Below are positions 8,234-17,002 of a DNA stretch of 64,000 nucleotides, one piece after another. The DNA lies in the NCBI GenBank assembly GCA_002256205.1, contig NKIW01000005.1, positions 1 to 64,000 on the forward strand, read 5' to 3'. How positions within the stretch are numbered: position 1 is the first letter of the stretch; each line of letters opens with the position of its first letter. A program made the translations under genes and the position numbers. Below the pieces are notes generated by a model. The model saw nothing but the letters and a program-made list of their open reading frames with translations. It was not told the origin of the DNA and did no database searches. Origin of the DNA: Rhizobiales bacterium PAR1. Its GTDB lineage: Bacteria; Pseudomonadota; Alphaproteobacteria; Rhizobiales; Beijerinckiaceae.

Positions 8234-9958
8234 ATGCGTGCCCTGTTTGCATTGCTCGTCGGAGCCACCCTGCTGTTTGCCTCGATTTTCGAATCGTCCG
8301 CGCAAACAGCCCAGCCCCCGGCAAAGCGGCCGCAAACTGCCAAACCCGCAACTCGGACAGCTGCGACCAAGGTCGATCCAGACAGCCCTGCCGCACTGAT
8401 GAATGAGGCCTTTGTCGCCGTCCAGAACGCCCAAACGACTGCTGCAGGGCGCGCGCTGGCGCAGATGTCTGCCCGCTTCGCCGCCGGGACAGACATTCTC
8501 GCCCAACTCGTTCGCAAGCGTCAGGATCTCGCCGATCAGATCCGCCAGACCGACGATGCCTGGCAAGGCGCGCTCTCCAACGCGGCAGCCGCAGAGGCCC
8601 TGCGCGCGAAGAGCCGGCAACTCGCGAGCGAGATCGCTGCCCTCGATGCACAACTGACCAAGGATTTTCCCGCCTACCTCGAACTGACCTCGCCCAAACC
8701 CCTTGCCATCGCCGAGGTGCAGAAATTGCTGCGCCCGGACGAAGTGCTCATCGTGACCTTCGTCACCGCACAGGATAGCTATGTCTGGGCCGTCAACACG
8801 ACGTCCGCAGACTGGACGCGCATCGCCTGGCCCGCCGCCGAGCTGGACCGTCGTATCCGCGCCATCCGGGCCAACATGACGCCAGCGGCAGAAACGCGCG
8901 GCGGCGAATCCGTTTATGGCGCTGATGTCGCATCAGGGCAGCTCGCGTTCGATCGCACCGCCGCCTACGAGATCTGGCAGGCTTTCTTTGCACCACTCGA
9001 CAAGATTATCGCAGGGAAATCGACGCTCTACCTTGTTGCGTCCGGAGGGCTCGCATCACTCCCGCCCGCCCTGCTGGTGACGGCGCCACCAACCGGCGAG
9101 GATACCGACCCCAAGGCCTTGCAACAAACCGAGTGGCTGGCCAAGCGACAGGCGACCGCGATCCTTCCGTCTGTGACAAGCCTGCGGGCATTGCGAGCCT
9201 TCAAACGGGCCGATGCCGGTCTCGAACGCCAGCCCTTCATCGGCTTCGGCGCTCCGATGCTGGACGGACGCGCCGGGCCCGGAAGCAGGGGCAGGGTGCG
9301 GAACGGAACGCTCGCCGGACTCTATCGCGGCAGGCTCGCCGATCCCGACGCCGTGCGCCAGCTCGAATCCCTTCCCGAGACGGAAGGCGAGCTTCGGCGC
9401 CTCGCGAGCTTCCTGAAGGCCGGGCCGGAAGCGGTCCGGGTGGGGCAGCAGGCGACCGAGCAGGATGTGAAGAGCACCAATTTTTCAGCCGTCAAGGTGA
9501 TTGCCTTTGCAACCCACGGGCTGATCGCGGGCGATCTCAGCGGCTTGGCAGAGCCGGCGCTGGTGTTCACGCCGCCGAAAGAGGCCAGTCCCGACGATGA
9601 CGGACTTCTGACTGCCTCCGAAGCGGCACGCCTCAAAATTCAGGCCGATTGGGTGATTCTTTCCGCCTGTAATACCGCAGCGGGCGACGGAAAGCCGGGC
9701 GCGGAGGGCCTTTCCGGCCTTGCGCGGGCGTTTTTCTTTGCCGGCGCGCAGACCCTGCTGGTCTCGCATTGGCCGGTCAACGATGAAGCTGCCGCCCGCC
9801 TGACCACAGGCGCCATCGGCGTCCAGCAAGGGGATGCGCAGATCGGACGCGCCGAGGCACTGCGTCGTTCCAGCCTCGATCTGATGATGCAACCGGAGAT
9901 GACCTTTGCCCACCCGGTAATGTGGGCGCCGTTCATTGTCGTCGGCGAAGGCAGCTGA
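8234..9958 (+). CDS. Secreted CHAT-domain protease
   Basis: 574 residues with a signal peptide (MRALFALLVGATLLFASIFESSAQ) and a ribosome-binding site GGAGA 6 bases ahead. Residues about 50-155 are helical with coiled-coil character. The C-terminal half (about 165-574) is a CHAT domain (caspase HetF associated with TPRs), with His428 in VIAFATHGL and Cys479 in VILSACNTAAG as the catalytic dyad, followed by the conserved GLARAFFFAGAQTLLVSHWPVND. Unlike most CHAT proteins it lacks fused TPRs, but a helical-repeat protein is encoded two genes upstream. CHAT and caspase share clan CD, so two related but different proteases are co-encoded and both are exported. Confidence 0.93.
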   Translation: MRALFALLVGATLLFASIFESSAQTAQPPAKRPQTAKPATRTAATKVDPDSPAALMNEAFVAVQNAQTTAAGRALAQMSARFAAGTDILAQLVRKRQDLADQIRQTDDAWQGALSNAAAAEALRAKSRQLASEIAALDAQLTKDFPAYLELTSPKPLAIAEVQKLLRPDEVLIVTFVTAQDSYVWAVNTTSADWTRIAWPAAELDRRIRAIRANMTPAAETRGGESVYGADVASGQLAFDRTAAYEIWQAFFAPLDKIIAGKSTLYLVASGGLASLPPALLVTAPPTGEDTDPKALQQTEWLAKRQATAILPSVTSLRALRAFKRADAGLERQPFIGFGAPMLDGRAGPGSRGRVRNGTLAGLYRGRLADPDAVRQLESLPETEGELRRLASFLKAGPEAVRVGQQATEQDVKSTNFSAVKVIAFATHGLIAGDLSGLAEPALVFTPPKEASPDDDGLLTASEAARLKIQADWVILSACNTAAGDGKPGAEGLSGLARAFFFAGAQTLLVSHWPVNDEAAARLTTGAIGVQQGDAQIGRAEALRRSSLDLMMQPEMTFAHPVMWAPFIVVGEGS

Positions 9959-9976
9959 GGCCCCGAAGGGTCTCAG
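9955..9976. terminator. Hairpin between convergent genes
   Basis: A 9-base-pair stem, CTGAGGCCC / GGGTCTCAG with one G-T pair and a CGAA loop (TTCG on the minus strand), begins at the stop codon of the CHAT gene. It sits between that gene and the convergent small secreted protein gene, and probably ends transcription or protects the message. A run of T is present only farther downstream. Confidence 0.55.
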
Positions 9977-10005
9977 TTCACTTGCCATTGTTTTTGGCCG
10001 AAAGC

Positions 10006-10707
10006 TCAGTTCGTCTCGAGCTTGTAGTGCGCGAGGCCGCCGCCGTTATTGTGCACCTTGACTGTGAACGGGCCGGTCCAGACCGGCGTGAACGGGCAAT
10101 AGGCTGGGTCGCTATCGCGGCAGATGAGGTGCCCGCCCTGATCGAAGATCTCAAGCTTGACGTTGTTGGTGTCGATCCCGATCAGGCCGATTTCCGCGAA
10201 CTGACCACCCTTGAACGTCATCTCGCGGGTGTGAACCGTGCGACCTGTGATCTGGCCGAGGCTGACAATTCCGCCGCCGACGCGACCTTTGCTTGCCGCA
10301 GCCTTCACATCGTCCGCCATGGCGACGATGGTCTTGTCGTTCTTCGAAAATGCCTTCGCCTCTTCGAGCAAGGAAGTAACGCTCTCCGCCTTTTCGGGGC
10401 CAACGACAGCCGAAGCATCGGCATCGCTCGGCTTGCGCGCCTCATAGCGTGCACCAGCGCTCTGAAGGATCTGCGCCGCGACAATCATTTGCAGCGGGTC
10501 CTTGTTGGCCCGCCCGAGCTTGGCCAGTGTCGCCGAAAGTTCGAGTTGCTTGACGGGGGAAAGCTCGCTCGGCTTCACGGCATCCGTGGCAACATTCGGC
10601 CCCTTGCCAGGCGTGGTGGCCGTCTGCGCGAGTGCCGTTCCGGGCACGAAGGCAGCCACAAGAACAGGCAAGGCAATCGCAAGAGAGGCAGTCATCGTCT
10701 TGATCAT
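10006..10707 (-). CDS. Secreted protein with C-terminal jelly-roll (PPC-like) domain, paralog 1
   Basis: 233 residues with signal peptide MIKTMTASLAIALPVLVAAFVPGTALA (start at 10707 or 10695). The middle is helical and contains LSATLAKLGRANKDPLQMIVAAQILQSAGARYEA. The C-terminal 80 residues (KGGQFAEIGLIGIDTNNVKLEIFDQGGHLICRDSD...WTGPFTVKVHNNGG...YKLETN) show the strand pattern of bacterial pre-peptidase C-terminal domains, including a Cys pair (ICRDSDPAYC). The gene at 10827-11492 is a clear paralog with the same order of parts. No catalytic motif is seen. It may be a substrate, inhibitor or binding partner of the neighbouring proteases. Confidence 0.78.
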   Translation of the reverse strand: MIKTMTASLAIALPVLVAAFVPGTALAQTATTPGKGPNVATDAVKPSELSPVKQLELSATLAKLGRANKDPLQMIVAAQILQSAGARYEARKPSDADASAVVGPEKAESVTSLLEEAKAFSKNDKTIVAMADDVKAAASKGRVGGGIVSLGQITGRTVHTREMTFKGGQFAEIGLIGIDTNNVKLEIFDQGGHLICRDSDPAYCPFTPVWTGPFTVKVHNNGGGLAHYKLETN

Positions 10708-10826
10708 TTAAGGTCTCCAGCCATTTCAGTAATTCTAACGTCAATTGAACATCTTGCAGAAAAGATCATGCTACCGAGCCGACTGATTTGCATTCTGAAA
10801 ATAATGACATTTTCCGTTACACTTCT

Positions 10827-11492
10827 TTAGTTGGTAATCAGCTTGTATTTAACGGCTGATGCGCCACGATTTTCGATCTTGATACTGAATTTATCGATAG
10901 CATTCGGTGTCCAGCCACAATAATGGCGCGCAGATGTATTAGAATCTTTGCATACAAGGTTATCGGATGCATCGTAGATAAAAAGCCGAATGCCCCCGCT
11001 ATTCAGGATATCAACTTTGGCCTCAGCGTATTCGCCGGCTTTGAAAGCAAGATTGCGATACCAGTCGTTCCCCGAACCAGGAACCGAACTCACTGTGGCA
11101 CCGAGACCCTGCACAAGCCCCTTGCGCGCTGAGGCTTTTACATCATCGAGCAGCGAGAGAACGGCGGGATCACCCTTGGCCAAAGCAGCGGCTTCCTCGA
11201 GCCAGCTCGGCTCTTTAGGCTTTGGTGCTTCGCCAGCGCTGCTGCCTTCGTGTTCCACAGTGCGGTTGGCTGTCCTGAGGCCCGCCTGATCCGCCAGTTG
11301 GGTCGCGACAATCAGCGCGAGCGGATTGGAGGTCTCGCGACCATAACGCGCCAGCAACTCAGCGGTATCCAAGAGCCGAAAGGGCGAGGAGGCCGGGATC
11401 TTGTTCGGCTCCATGCTTTCCTGCGCAGCGGCGGGCGCACTCAGGGCAACGAAGGACGCCAGCAGGCAACCAAACACGCGATCATAGACCAT
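10827..11492 (-). CDS. Secreted protein with C-terminal jelly-roll (PPC-like) domain, paralog 2
   Basis: 221 residues from the ATG at 11492 (MVYDRVFGCLLASFVALSAPAAAQ, signal peptide). It shares the plan of the upstream-adjacent paralog: helical middle (LDTAELLARYGRETSNPLALIVATQLADQAGLRTA; SLLDDVKASARKGLVQG) and a C-terminal beta domain (AFKAGEYAEAKVDILNSGGIRLFIYDASDNLVCKD...HYCGWTPN...KIENRGASAVKYKLITN). Both end in YKL(E/I)TN. A longer frame reaching 11669 would put 59 residues without hydrophobic signal ahead and overlap the divergent protease gene, so it is rejected. Divergent from the HtrA-like protease. Confidence 0.78.
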   Translation of the reverse strand: MVYDRVFGCLLASFVALSAPAAAQESMEPNKIPASSPFRLLDTAELLARYGRETSNPLALIVATQLADQAGLRTANRTVEHEGSSAGEAPKPKEPSWLEEAAALAKGDPAVLSLLDDVKASARKGLVQGLGATVSSVPGSGNDWYRNLAFKAGEYAEAKVDILNSGGIRLFIYDASDNLVCKDSNTSARHYCGWTPNAIDKFSIKIENRGASAVKYKLITN

Positions 11493-11662
11493 AGCGGACT
11501 CACGCAAGTGACGTTGCAGAACTAGACCACCCGGGTTGCCATTTTGCAACCGGCGATAGCCGCATGACAGCATTTGTAACACGACAGCGCGGAGGACTTG
11601 GCACAGATAGGAAGCCTTGCAGCACGCAAAAAGCATGGCTCGATCCTGAAGGTTATTCCCCA

Positions 11663-12985
11663 ATGACACGTTTGGTGCTGATGCACGCGCTGGCGCTGTT
11701 CTGTCAGATTGCTTGCCATCTCGTCGCAGCCGACGCAGAGGCCGAACCTCTTGCTCCCACCGTTCAGGCCCGCCCCGAGACGCAGGTGAGCCTCGCGGTA
11801 ATCAATGCCGAGGGGCACACCATTGATGCCACGGCCATCGTCTGGAGCAAGGATGGGTTGCTTGTGACCGCCGCGCATGCGGTTGCCGGTTCACGCAAGA
11901 TCATGGTCCGCGCGGCGTCACAACCGACGCGTAATCTCTTCCTAGCCGATTTGGTCGGGTTTGATACCTGGAGTGATATCGCCTTGCTCAAAGCGCCGGC
12001 GGCGGCTCAGGTCTGGGTACCCGTCCAGCAAGCTGACGCGCCGCTGACCCTCGGTGCGCCGGTCCGTGCGCTCGGCAATCCTCTTGGCTACGGTGGAACG
12101 CTAACAGCGGGCATCGTTTCGACACTAGCGCGCAGCTATCGCCCGACCTCGCCGTATGATCTCATCCAGCATGATGCTGCGCTCAACCCCGGTAGTTCAG
12201 GCGGGCCGTTGCTGGATCAAAACGGCCATCTCGTGGGCATGAACGTCGCCATCGCGGATAGCGCGCGGCGCCATATCGGCATCAGCTTTGCCGTACCGCT
12301 GGCGATCCTCCAGCGTATCGTTCCGCACCTTGATGCTGGGGGAATGCTTCCACGTCCATCTCTCGGCTTGCGGTTTCGGGAAGATGCCGGGCTGAGTGCG
12401 GTGATCCCGGCGCTAAGCAAAGGCGGGCTTCTCGTCGAACATGTCGCCAAGGGAGGCCCGGCCGATAAAGCCGGACTTAGGGGGGGTGACATTCTTCTTA
12501 CGGCTGATGGGCAAGCCCTGAGTCGTGTTCGCGATCTCGCGCAGGTTCTGGAACCGTTGGCACCCGGCGCGGAACTTCGCCTCATCCTCGGGCGCGGCGA
12601 TCACGAATATCCGGTGATGCTGGTTCTGGGCAAAGAGGCCCATAAACCGGTGCCTCTAACCGAACCATCGACGAAACCATCGCCCAGGCATTTCGGCCTG
12701 ATTTTCTCAGGGCCGCAGAGCGATATTCGTAACGTTGCGGCCGAGTCGCCGGCAGCCAAGGCGGGTCTACGCGCAGGTGATCGCATTCTCGCGGTCGGCG
12801 CGCGGGCGGTCAGCACAGGCACAGAGGTGACATCAGCGCTGGAAATGGCGGTTGACGGCACGGTCGCCCTGCTCGTCCAGCGGAGTGGACGGGGGCGTTA
12901 CCTTGTTCTAGATGCCAAAGCCGGACTTGACGCCGGGTCGCGGTTTGGCATGAACAGTTTGGCTGCGGGCAGCGAGGCAATGTAA
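11663..12985 (+). CDS. HtrA/DegP-like periplasmic serine protease with two PDZ domains
   Basis: 440 residues from the ATG at 11663 (signal peptide MTRLVLMHALALFCQIACHLVAADA). The trypsin-like domain carries His72 (LVTAAHAV), Asp105 (WSDIALLK) and Ser179 (NPGSSGGPLL). PDZ1 lies at about 265-345 (GGPADKAGLRGGDILLTADGQ) and PDZ2 at about 365-430 (ESPAAKAGLRAGDRILAVG). This is the layout of DegP/DegQ quality-control proteases, which in the periplasm degrade or refold damaged proteins. Its stop overlaps the response-regulator start by one base (TAATG), so the protease is translationally linked to a two-component system, as in other envelope-stress circuits. Confidence 0.93.
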   Translation: MTRLVLMHALALFCQIACHLVAADAEAEPLAPTVQARPETQVSLAVINAEGHTIDATAIVWSKDGLLVTAAHAVAGSRKIMVRAASQPTRNLFLADLVGFDTWSDIALLKAPAAAQVWVPVQQADAPLTLGAPVRALGNPLGYGGTLTAGIVSTLARSYRPTSPYDLIQHDAALNPGSSGGPLLDQNGHLVGMNVAIADSARRHIGISFAVPLAILQRIVPHLDAGGMLPRPSLGLRFREDAGLSAVIPALSKGGLLVEHVAKGGPADKAGLRGGDILLTADGQALSRVRDLAQVLEPLAPGAELRLILGRGDHEYPVMLVLGKEAHKPVPLTEPSTKPSPRHFGLIFSGPQSDIRNVAAESPAAKAGLRAGDRILAVGARAVSTGTEVTSALEMAVDGTVALLVQRSGRGRYLVLDAKAGLDAGSRFGMNSLAAGSEAM

Positions 12986-13695
12986 TGGCCGATCCGGAAT
13001 TGGCACTAGGAGCGATCCGGGCCCTGATCATCGAGGATGATCCGGTGATGGCGCAGCATATCTCTGGGCTATTGCAGCCGCTCGGCATCACGCCTGATCT
13101 CGTGGCGGAGGGCGTGCAGGGCCTGAAAGCCGCCGCGCGCGGCTATAATCTCCTGATCATTGATCGCATGCTGCCGGGGCTTGATGGGCTTGATATCGTC
13201 GCGCGGTTGCGCGCGCTCGAAATCGAAACGCCTGTGCTGATCGTCTCGGCGCTGGGTCGCGCCAGTAACACCGTCGAAGGGCTAGAACGCGGCGCCGATG
13301 ATTACATCAGCAAGCCGTTTTCCGATGACGAATTTCAGGCACGGGTGAGAGCGCTACTGCGCCGCGCCCGGCGCGAGCCTTCGCCGGATATCCTGCTGGT
13401 CGAAGATCTTGAAATCCGCATCAAGGCGCGAACCGTGCACCGCTCAGGACAATATCTCGCGCTCTCGCCGAAGGAGTTCGAACTCCTCAGCTGCCTTGCC
13501 GAACACGCCGGTTCGGTGGTGCCGCGCGTGTTACTGCTGGAACGGGTATGGAACTTGCGGTTTGATCCGCAAACCAATGTCGTTGATGTGCATGTCAGCC
13601 GTCTGCGCAGCAAGCTCGATGAGGGATTTACGACCCGGCTCATCCATAACGCGCGCGGCGAGGGCTATATCCTGCAAGCCCGGCCAGTGGACTGA
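12985..13695 (+). CDS. OmpR-family response regulator
   Basis: 236 residues. The receiver domain has the acidic pair in IIEDD (residues 16-19), phospho-acceptor Asp60 (LLIIDRMLPG) and Lys110 (DYISKPF). The C-terminal winged-helix domain (about 137-232) has ALSPKEFELLSCLAEHAG and the recognition segment TNVVDVHVSRLRSKLD. It overlaps the protease stop and is followed 5 bases later by its kinase. Likely targets are the surrounding exported-hydrolase genes, by inference from position only. Confidence 0.95.
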   Translation: MADPELALGAIRALIIEDDPVMAQHISGLLQPLGITPDLVAEGVQGLKAAARGYNLLIIDRMLPGLDGLDIVARLRALEIETPVLIVSALGRASNTVEGLERGADDYISKPFSDDEFQARVRALLRRARREPSPDILLVEDLEIRIKARTVHRSGQYLALSPKEFELLSCLAEHAGSVVPRVLLLERVWNLRFDPQTNVVDVHVSRLRSKLDEGFTTRLIHNARGEGYILQARPVD

Positions 13696-13700
13696 CACAA

Positions 13701-15059
13701 GTGCGGCTCAGCAAAACCGCCCTGCTTCAGCTGATGGCAACCCTCGTTGCCGTTTTTGTCGTGACATCGGCGATCATGACAGCTCTCGCCTATCGAACAG
13801 CGGCGCTTTACACGCAGGATCAGATCCGCGCGATCATTGTCGCCGATCTTGGCGGTCTGGCCGACCTCTGGCAGCGCCTTGGTCCAACTGGTTTGCAAGC
13901 GGCGATTGAAGCGCGCCAGCAAGCGCCAGAACCCCGCCGACTTTATCTCCTCGTCTCGGGCGATGGCGATAAAATCACCGGCGATTTTGACTTCTGGCCG
14001 AACAATCTCGCCAAAGATCGGGATTGGACGCACTTCGAGCATGACGGGGAGGGTTACGACGGCCTCTCGACGCATTTCGCGGATGGCTCCCGGCTGATGA
14101 TTGCCCATCACCGCAGCGTCCATGAGGCGATGCTCAGGGGGCTCAGCGCGGATCTCATTGGCCCCGCGCTGCTCGGCCTTCTCGCTGCCGGCCTAGCAAG
14201 CCTCGTGATCTTGCGTAAGCTTTTCCGTCGCATCGACCGGATCAACGAGACCTGCCGTGCGGTGGCCTCTGGTGATCTTGCCGCCCGCGTGCCGCTCGAT
14301 GCGCGTATCGATGAGTTTCGTGAGTTGGCTAGCAACGTCAATATGATGCTCGACCGCATCGACGTGCTCATGCGCGGGGTGCGCACGCTCTCGGACTCAC
14401 TGGCCCATGAAATGCGCACGCCTATCGCTCATTTGCGAGCCGGGCTCGACCGTGCCGCGCGTGAGATCGAAACGGCACCACAGGATCAACAGGGGCGCGA
14501 CAAGGTTGCGGCAGCACTGACGGACGGGGTGAGGGAAGCAGATGGCGTCATCACACTTTTCACCGCGCTGCTCGACATCGCAGCGACCGAGGCGGCCGAG
14601 GGAAGTCCGAACAATCTCGTTCTGCTCGACATGGCCGATCTCGTCCATCAGGCCGTCAATCTTTACGAGGGTGTTGCGGAAGACCGGGGCATCCACCTTG
14701 TGATTGCCGCGGAGCCGGCGCCAATCCTTGGCGAAGAACACCTTTTGGTGCGTTTTCTCGCCAATCTCCTCGATAACGCGCTGAAATTTTCACCGCCCGG
14801 AAAAGCCGTCTCGATCACTTGTGGTTCGGCAGATCTACAAGGCTTCCTGATCCTGTCGGATCAGGGACCGGGGATGCCAGAGGCATTCCGCGACAAAGCA
14901 TTCGAGCGCTTCGCGCGTTCGGCAGACGCGAAAGCAACACCCGGCCATGGTCTCGGGCTTTCGCTGGTGCGGGCGATTGCGCGGCGCCACAGCATCGCGA
15001 TTAGCCTTTACGATGGCGCGCCGGGCCTGCGGGTCGAAGCACGCTGGCCCTTGCCATGA
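13701..15059 (+). CDS. Sensor histidine kinase
   Basis: 452 residues from a GTG at 13701. Two membrane helices (about 10-30 and 152-172) bracket a periplasmic sensor region of about 120 residues of unrecognised type. HAMP at about 172-225, HisKA with phospho-accepting His236 (DSLAHEMRTPIAHLR), and HATPase_c with the N box (LANLLDNALKFSPPG) and G boxes (DQGPGMP, GHGLGLSLVR). It pairs with the OmpR-type regulator immediately upstream. The sensor part faces the same compartment as the caspase, CHAT, HtrA and patatin proteins. Confidence 0.95.
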   Translation: MRLSKTALLQLMATLVAVFVVTSAIMTALAYRTAALYTQDQIRAIIVADLGGLADLWQRLGPTGLQAAIEARQQAPEPRRLYLLVSGDGDKITGDFDFWPNNLAKDRDWTHFEHDGEGYDGLSTHFADGSRLMIAHHRSVHEAMLRGLSADLIGPALLGLLAAGLASLVILRKLFRRIDRINETCRAVASGDLAARVPLDARIDEFRELASNVNMMLDRIDVLMRGVRTLSDSLAHEMRTPIAHLRAGLDRAAREIETAPQDQQGRDKVAAALTDGVREADGVITLFTALLDIAATEAAEGSPNNLVLLDMADLVHQAVNLYEGVAEDRGIHLVIAAEPAPILGEEHLLVRFLANLLDNALKFSPPGKAVSITCGSADLQGFLILSDQGPGMPEAFRDKAFERFARSADAKATPGHGLGLSLVRAIARRHSIAISLYDGAPGLRVEARWPLP

Positions 15060-15181
15060 GCACTCATTGAGCTTCCGCCTCCAGCAATTTTATCGTGTCC
15101 AAGCAAGCGCCCTTGCGGATCGCGCAGATATCCCGCAACAATCGGCATCAGTAATTTTTGATTTTTGCGTACGAGTTGATC

Positions 15182-16648
15182 ATGAGCCTGCGTCCGGCGA
15201 GCCTCGTTGTTGCCTTGCATCTCCTGCTGGCAGGCTGTTCCGCGCTGGATATCCTGCCGATCAACGCGCCGGTAGAGGATTCCAGAAATCCCGGCGCCAA
15301 TATCGCCGCCGATGTTTTCCCGATGGATGCGGGATCGGAAACGCTCGTCGGCGTGACCTTTTCCGGTGGCGGAACGCGCGCGGCGGCGTTTTCCTTTGGC
15401 GTGCTCAAGGCCTTTGCCGCAACGCCGATTACCGCCAGGAATGATCATGCCCTGACTCTGCTCGACCGGATCGACTTTGTCTCCGGTGTTTCGGGCGGCT
15501 CGGTCACCGCGGCCTATTTCGGGCTCAAGGGCAAGGGCGCCCTGATGGATTTTCGCGAGCGCTTCCTGCTCCGTGACGCCGAGGAGAACCTCCACACCTC
15601 GCTTCTGCGCCCGACCAATCTCGCCCGCGCTTTCAACGGCGGCGCCAATGATCGCTCGAACCTGCCGCAGTGGCTCGACCAGAACCTGTTCGAGGGGGCG
15701 ACATTCGAAGCCATTCTGGCACGCAAACGGCCCGTGGTCTGGCTGAATGCCTCGGATATTGCCAACCAGACGCCCTTTGTGTTCGAACCGAACACCTTCC
15801 GGGCATTTTGCAGCGATCTCGCAAAACTGCCGGTTTCTGAAGCGGTCGCAGCCTCTGCAGCTGTGCCGGTCGCTTTTGCGCCGATCGCGCTCGAAACTTT
15901 CCCCGAGCGCTGCGCCTATACGATGCCGCCATGGGTTCGCTATGCCGACGAACAGGCAGGCGCGCCAGCGGTTCTCAAAGCTTTTGCGCGTGCGCTTTAT
16001 GCCTATCGCGACACCGAAAAGATGAAATTCATCCGGCTGCTCGATGGCGGGATTACCGACAATTTCGGCCTTTCCGGCTTGACTCTCGCCCGTGCTGCTG
16101 CCGATACGCCCTATGCGCCACTGACCCCACGTCAGGCTGTTCGGCTGAAAAACGCGCTCTTTGTCACCGTGAATTCTGGGCGCGCGACCAATGCTGACTG
16201 GGCGAAGAGCCGCGACGCCCCCGGTATGATCCCGCTTCTGCAAGCCGTGCTCGATACCGGGATAAATTCCACGGTCCGCCTCGGGCTCGATGCCTTCCAG
16301 CTTACCATCAACAAATGGCAAGCTGATCTCATCGAATGGCGCTGCAAACTGCCCTCGGGTGAGGTGTTGAAGTATCGCGGCACGTTAACAGGCTGGAATT
16401 GTCGCGACATCAAGTTTCATAGCGGCGAGTTAGCCTTCGACCAGATCCCTGAAAAGAAAGCGCGCCTCGGCGCCATTGAGACGAGCTTCAAGCTGCCGCA
16501 GGACCAGGTCGACTTACTGATTGAAGCCGGGCAGGAGGCTGTCAGCCGCAATCCTGTGATCAACGGCTTTCTCAGCGCCGCGCGCCAGCCGGGCAGCGAG
16601 AAGGCGTCGATTCCAAGTGGCGCGCAACAGCTCCAGAAGAGCCGCTGA
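15182..16648 (+). CDS. Patatin-like phospholipase, lipoprotein
   Basis: 488 residues from the ATG at 15182, chosen because it gives a lipoprotein signal (SLRPASLVVALHLLLAGC, lipidation at Cys18 or so). The patatin domain shows the glycine-rich oxyanion motif GGGTRA starting at residue 62, the nucleophile elbow GVSGGS with Ser104, and the catalytic Asp288 in DGGITDN. Patatins hydrolyse phospholipid or other acyl esters. As a lipoprotein it would be anchored in the inner or outer membrane facing the periplasm. The gene follows the kinase gene after about 120 bases in the same direction, so it may be transcribed separately. It completes a set of four different exported hydrolases. Confidence 0.92.
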   Translation: MSLRPASLVVALHLLLAGCSALDILPINAPVEDSRNPGANIAADVFPMDAGSETLVGVTFSGGGTRAAAFSFGVLKAFAATPITARNDHALTLLDRIDFVSGVSGGSVTAAYFGLKGKGALMDFRERFLLRDAEENLHTSLLRPTNLARAFNGGANDRSNLPQWLDQNLFEGATFEAILARKRPVVWLNASDIANQTPFVFEPNTFRAFCSDLAKLPVSEAVAASAAVPVAFAPIALETFPERCAYTMPPWVRYADEQAGAPAVLKAFARALYAYRDTEKMKFIRLLDGGITDNFGLSGLTLARAAADTPYAPLTPRQAVRLKNALFVTVNSGRATNADWAKSRDAPGMIPLLQAVLDTGINSTVRLGLDAFQLTINKWQADLIEWRCKLPSGEVLKYRGTLTGWNCRDIKFHSGELAFDQIPEKKARLGAIETSFKLPQDQVDLLIEAGQEAVSRNPVINGFLSAARQPGSEKASIPSGAQQLQKSR

Positions 16649-16663
16649 CTTCCGCACAAACAA

Positions 16664-17002
16664 CTAGGGATAGGCATCAACAAAGGCGGAAATGGCATCC
16701 CCGAAGGCCTCGGTTTTCGCGTCGTAATCCGCATCATCCTTCGCGGGATAGGACTGGAGGATGACATTGAGCGCGCTTTGCATGTCGACTGTGGCCCTGT
16801 CGGCCTCCTCGCGGCTGTTGAAAAAGCGTGTATGGAAAAACCAGCCATAAATGCCGCAGGTCATGGCGAAACAGGTGCCATCGCCAAGGGCTTCCAACGT
16901 CATGCGGGCCCCGAGATCGTGCTCGAAATCGGCAACGATCGTGCCGCCATCTTCGCCGGCAGTGCCGAGGGAAGCCCCGTCTTCGTATAGGTCCCAAGCC
17001 AT
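16664..17002 (-). CDS. Hypothetical protein
   Basis: 112 residues from the ATG at 17002 (MAWDLYEDGASLGTAGED); a start at 17041 would add 13 residues. No signal peptide or membrane helix. A compact soluble protein with GTCFAMTCGIYGWFFHTRFF and a helical C-terminus (REEADRATVDMQSALNVIL). Family not recognised. It is convergent with the patatin gene, 15 bases from its stop. Confidence 0.6.
   Translation of the reverse strand: MAWDLYEDGASLGTAGEDGGTIVADFEHDLGARMTLEALGDGTCFAMTCGIYGWFFHTRFFNSREEADRATVDMQSALNVILQSYPAKDDADYDAKTEAFGDAISAFVDAYP

Noticed and set aside
10827-11669. Long N-terminal extension of the second paralog to 11669
   Set aside because: The added 59 residues precede a proper signal peptide and would overlap the divergent HtrA gene; the ATG at 11492 gives a normal secreted protein.
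364-16648. Interpretation as a known type III-E CRISPR (Craspase) or CHAT-gasdermin defence system
   Set aside because: No cas genes, no CRISPR array and no gasdermin-like protein seen. All proteases have export signals, unlike those systems.
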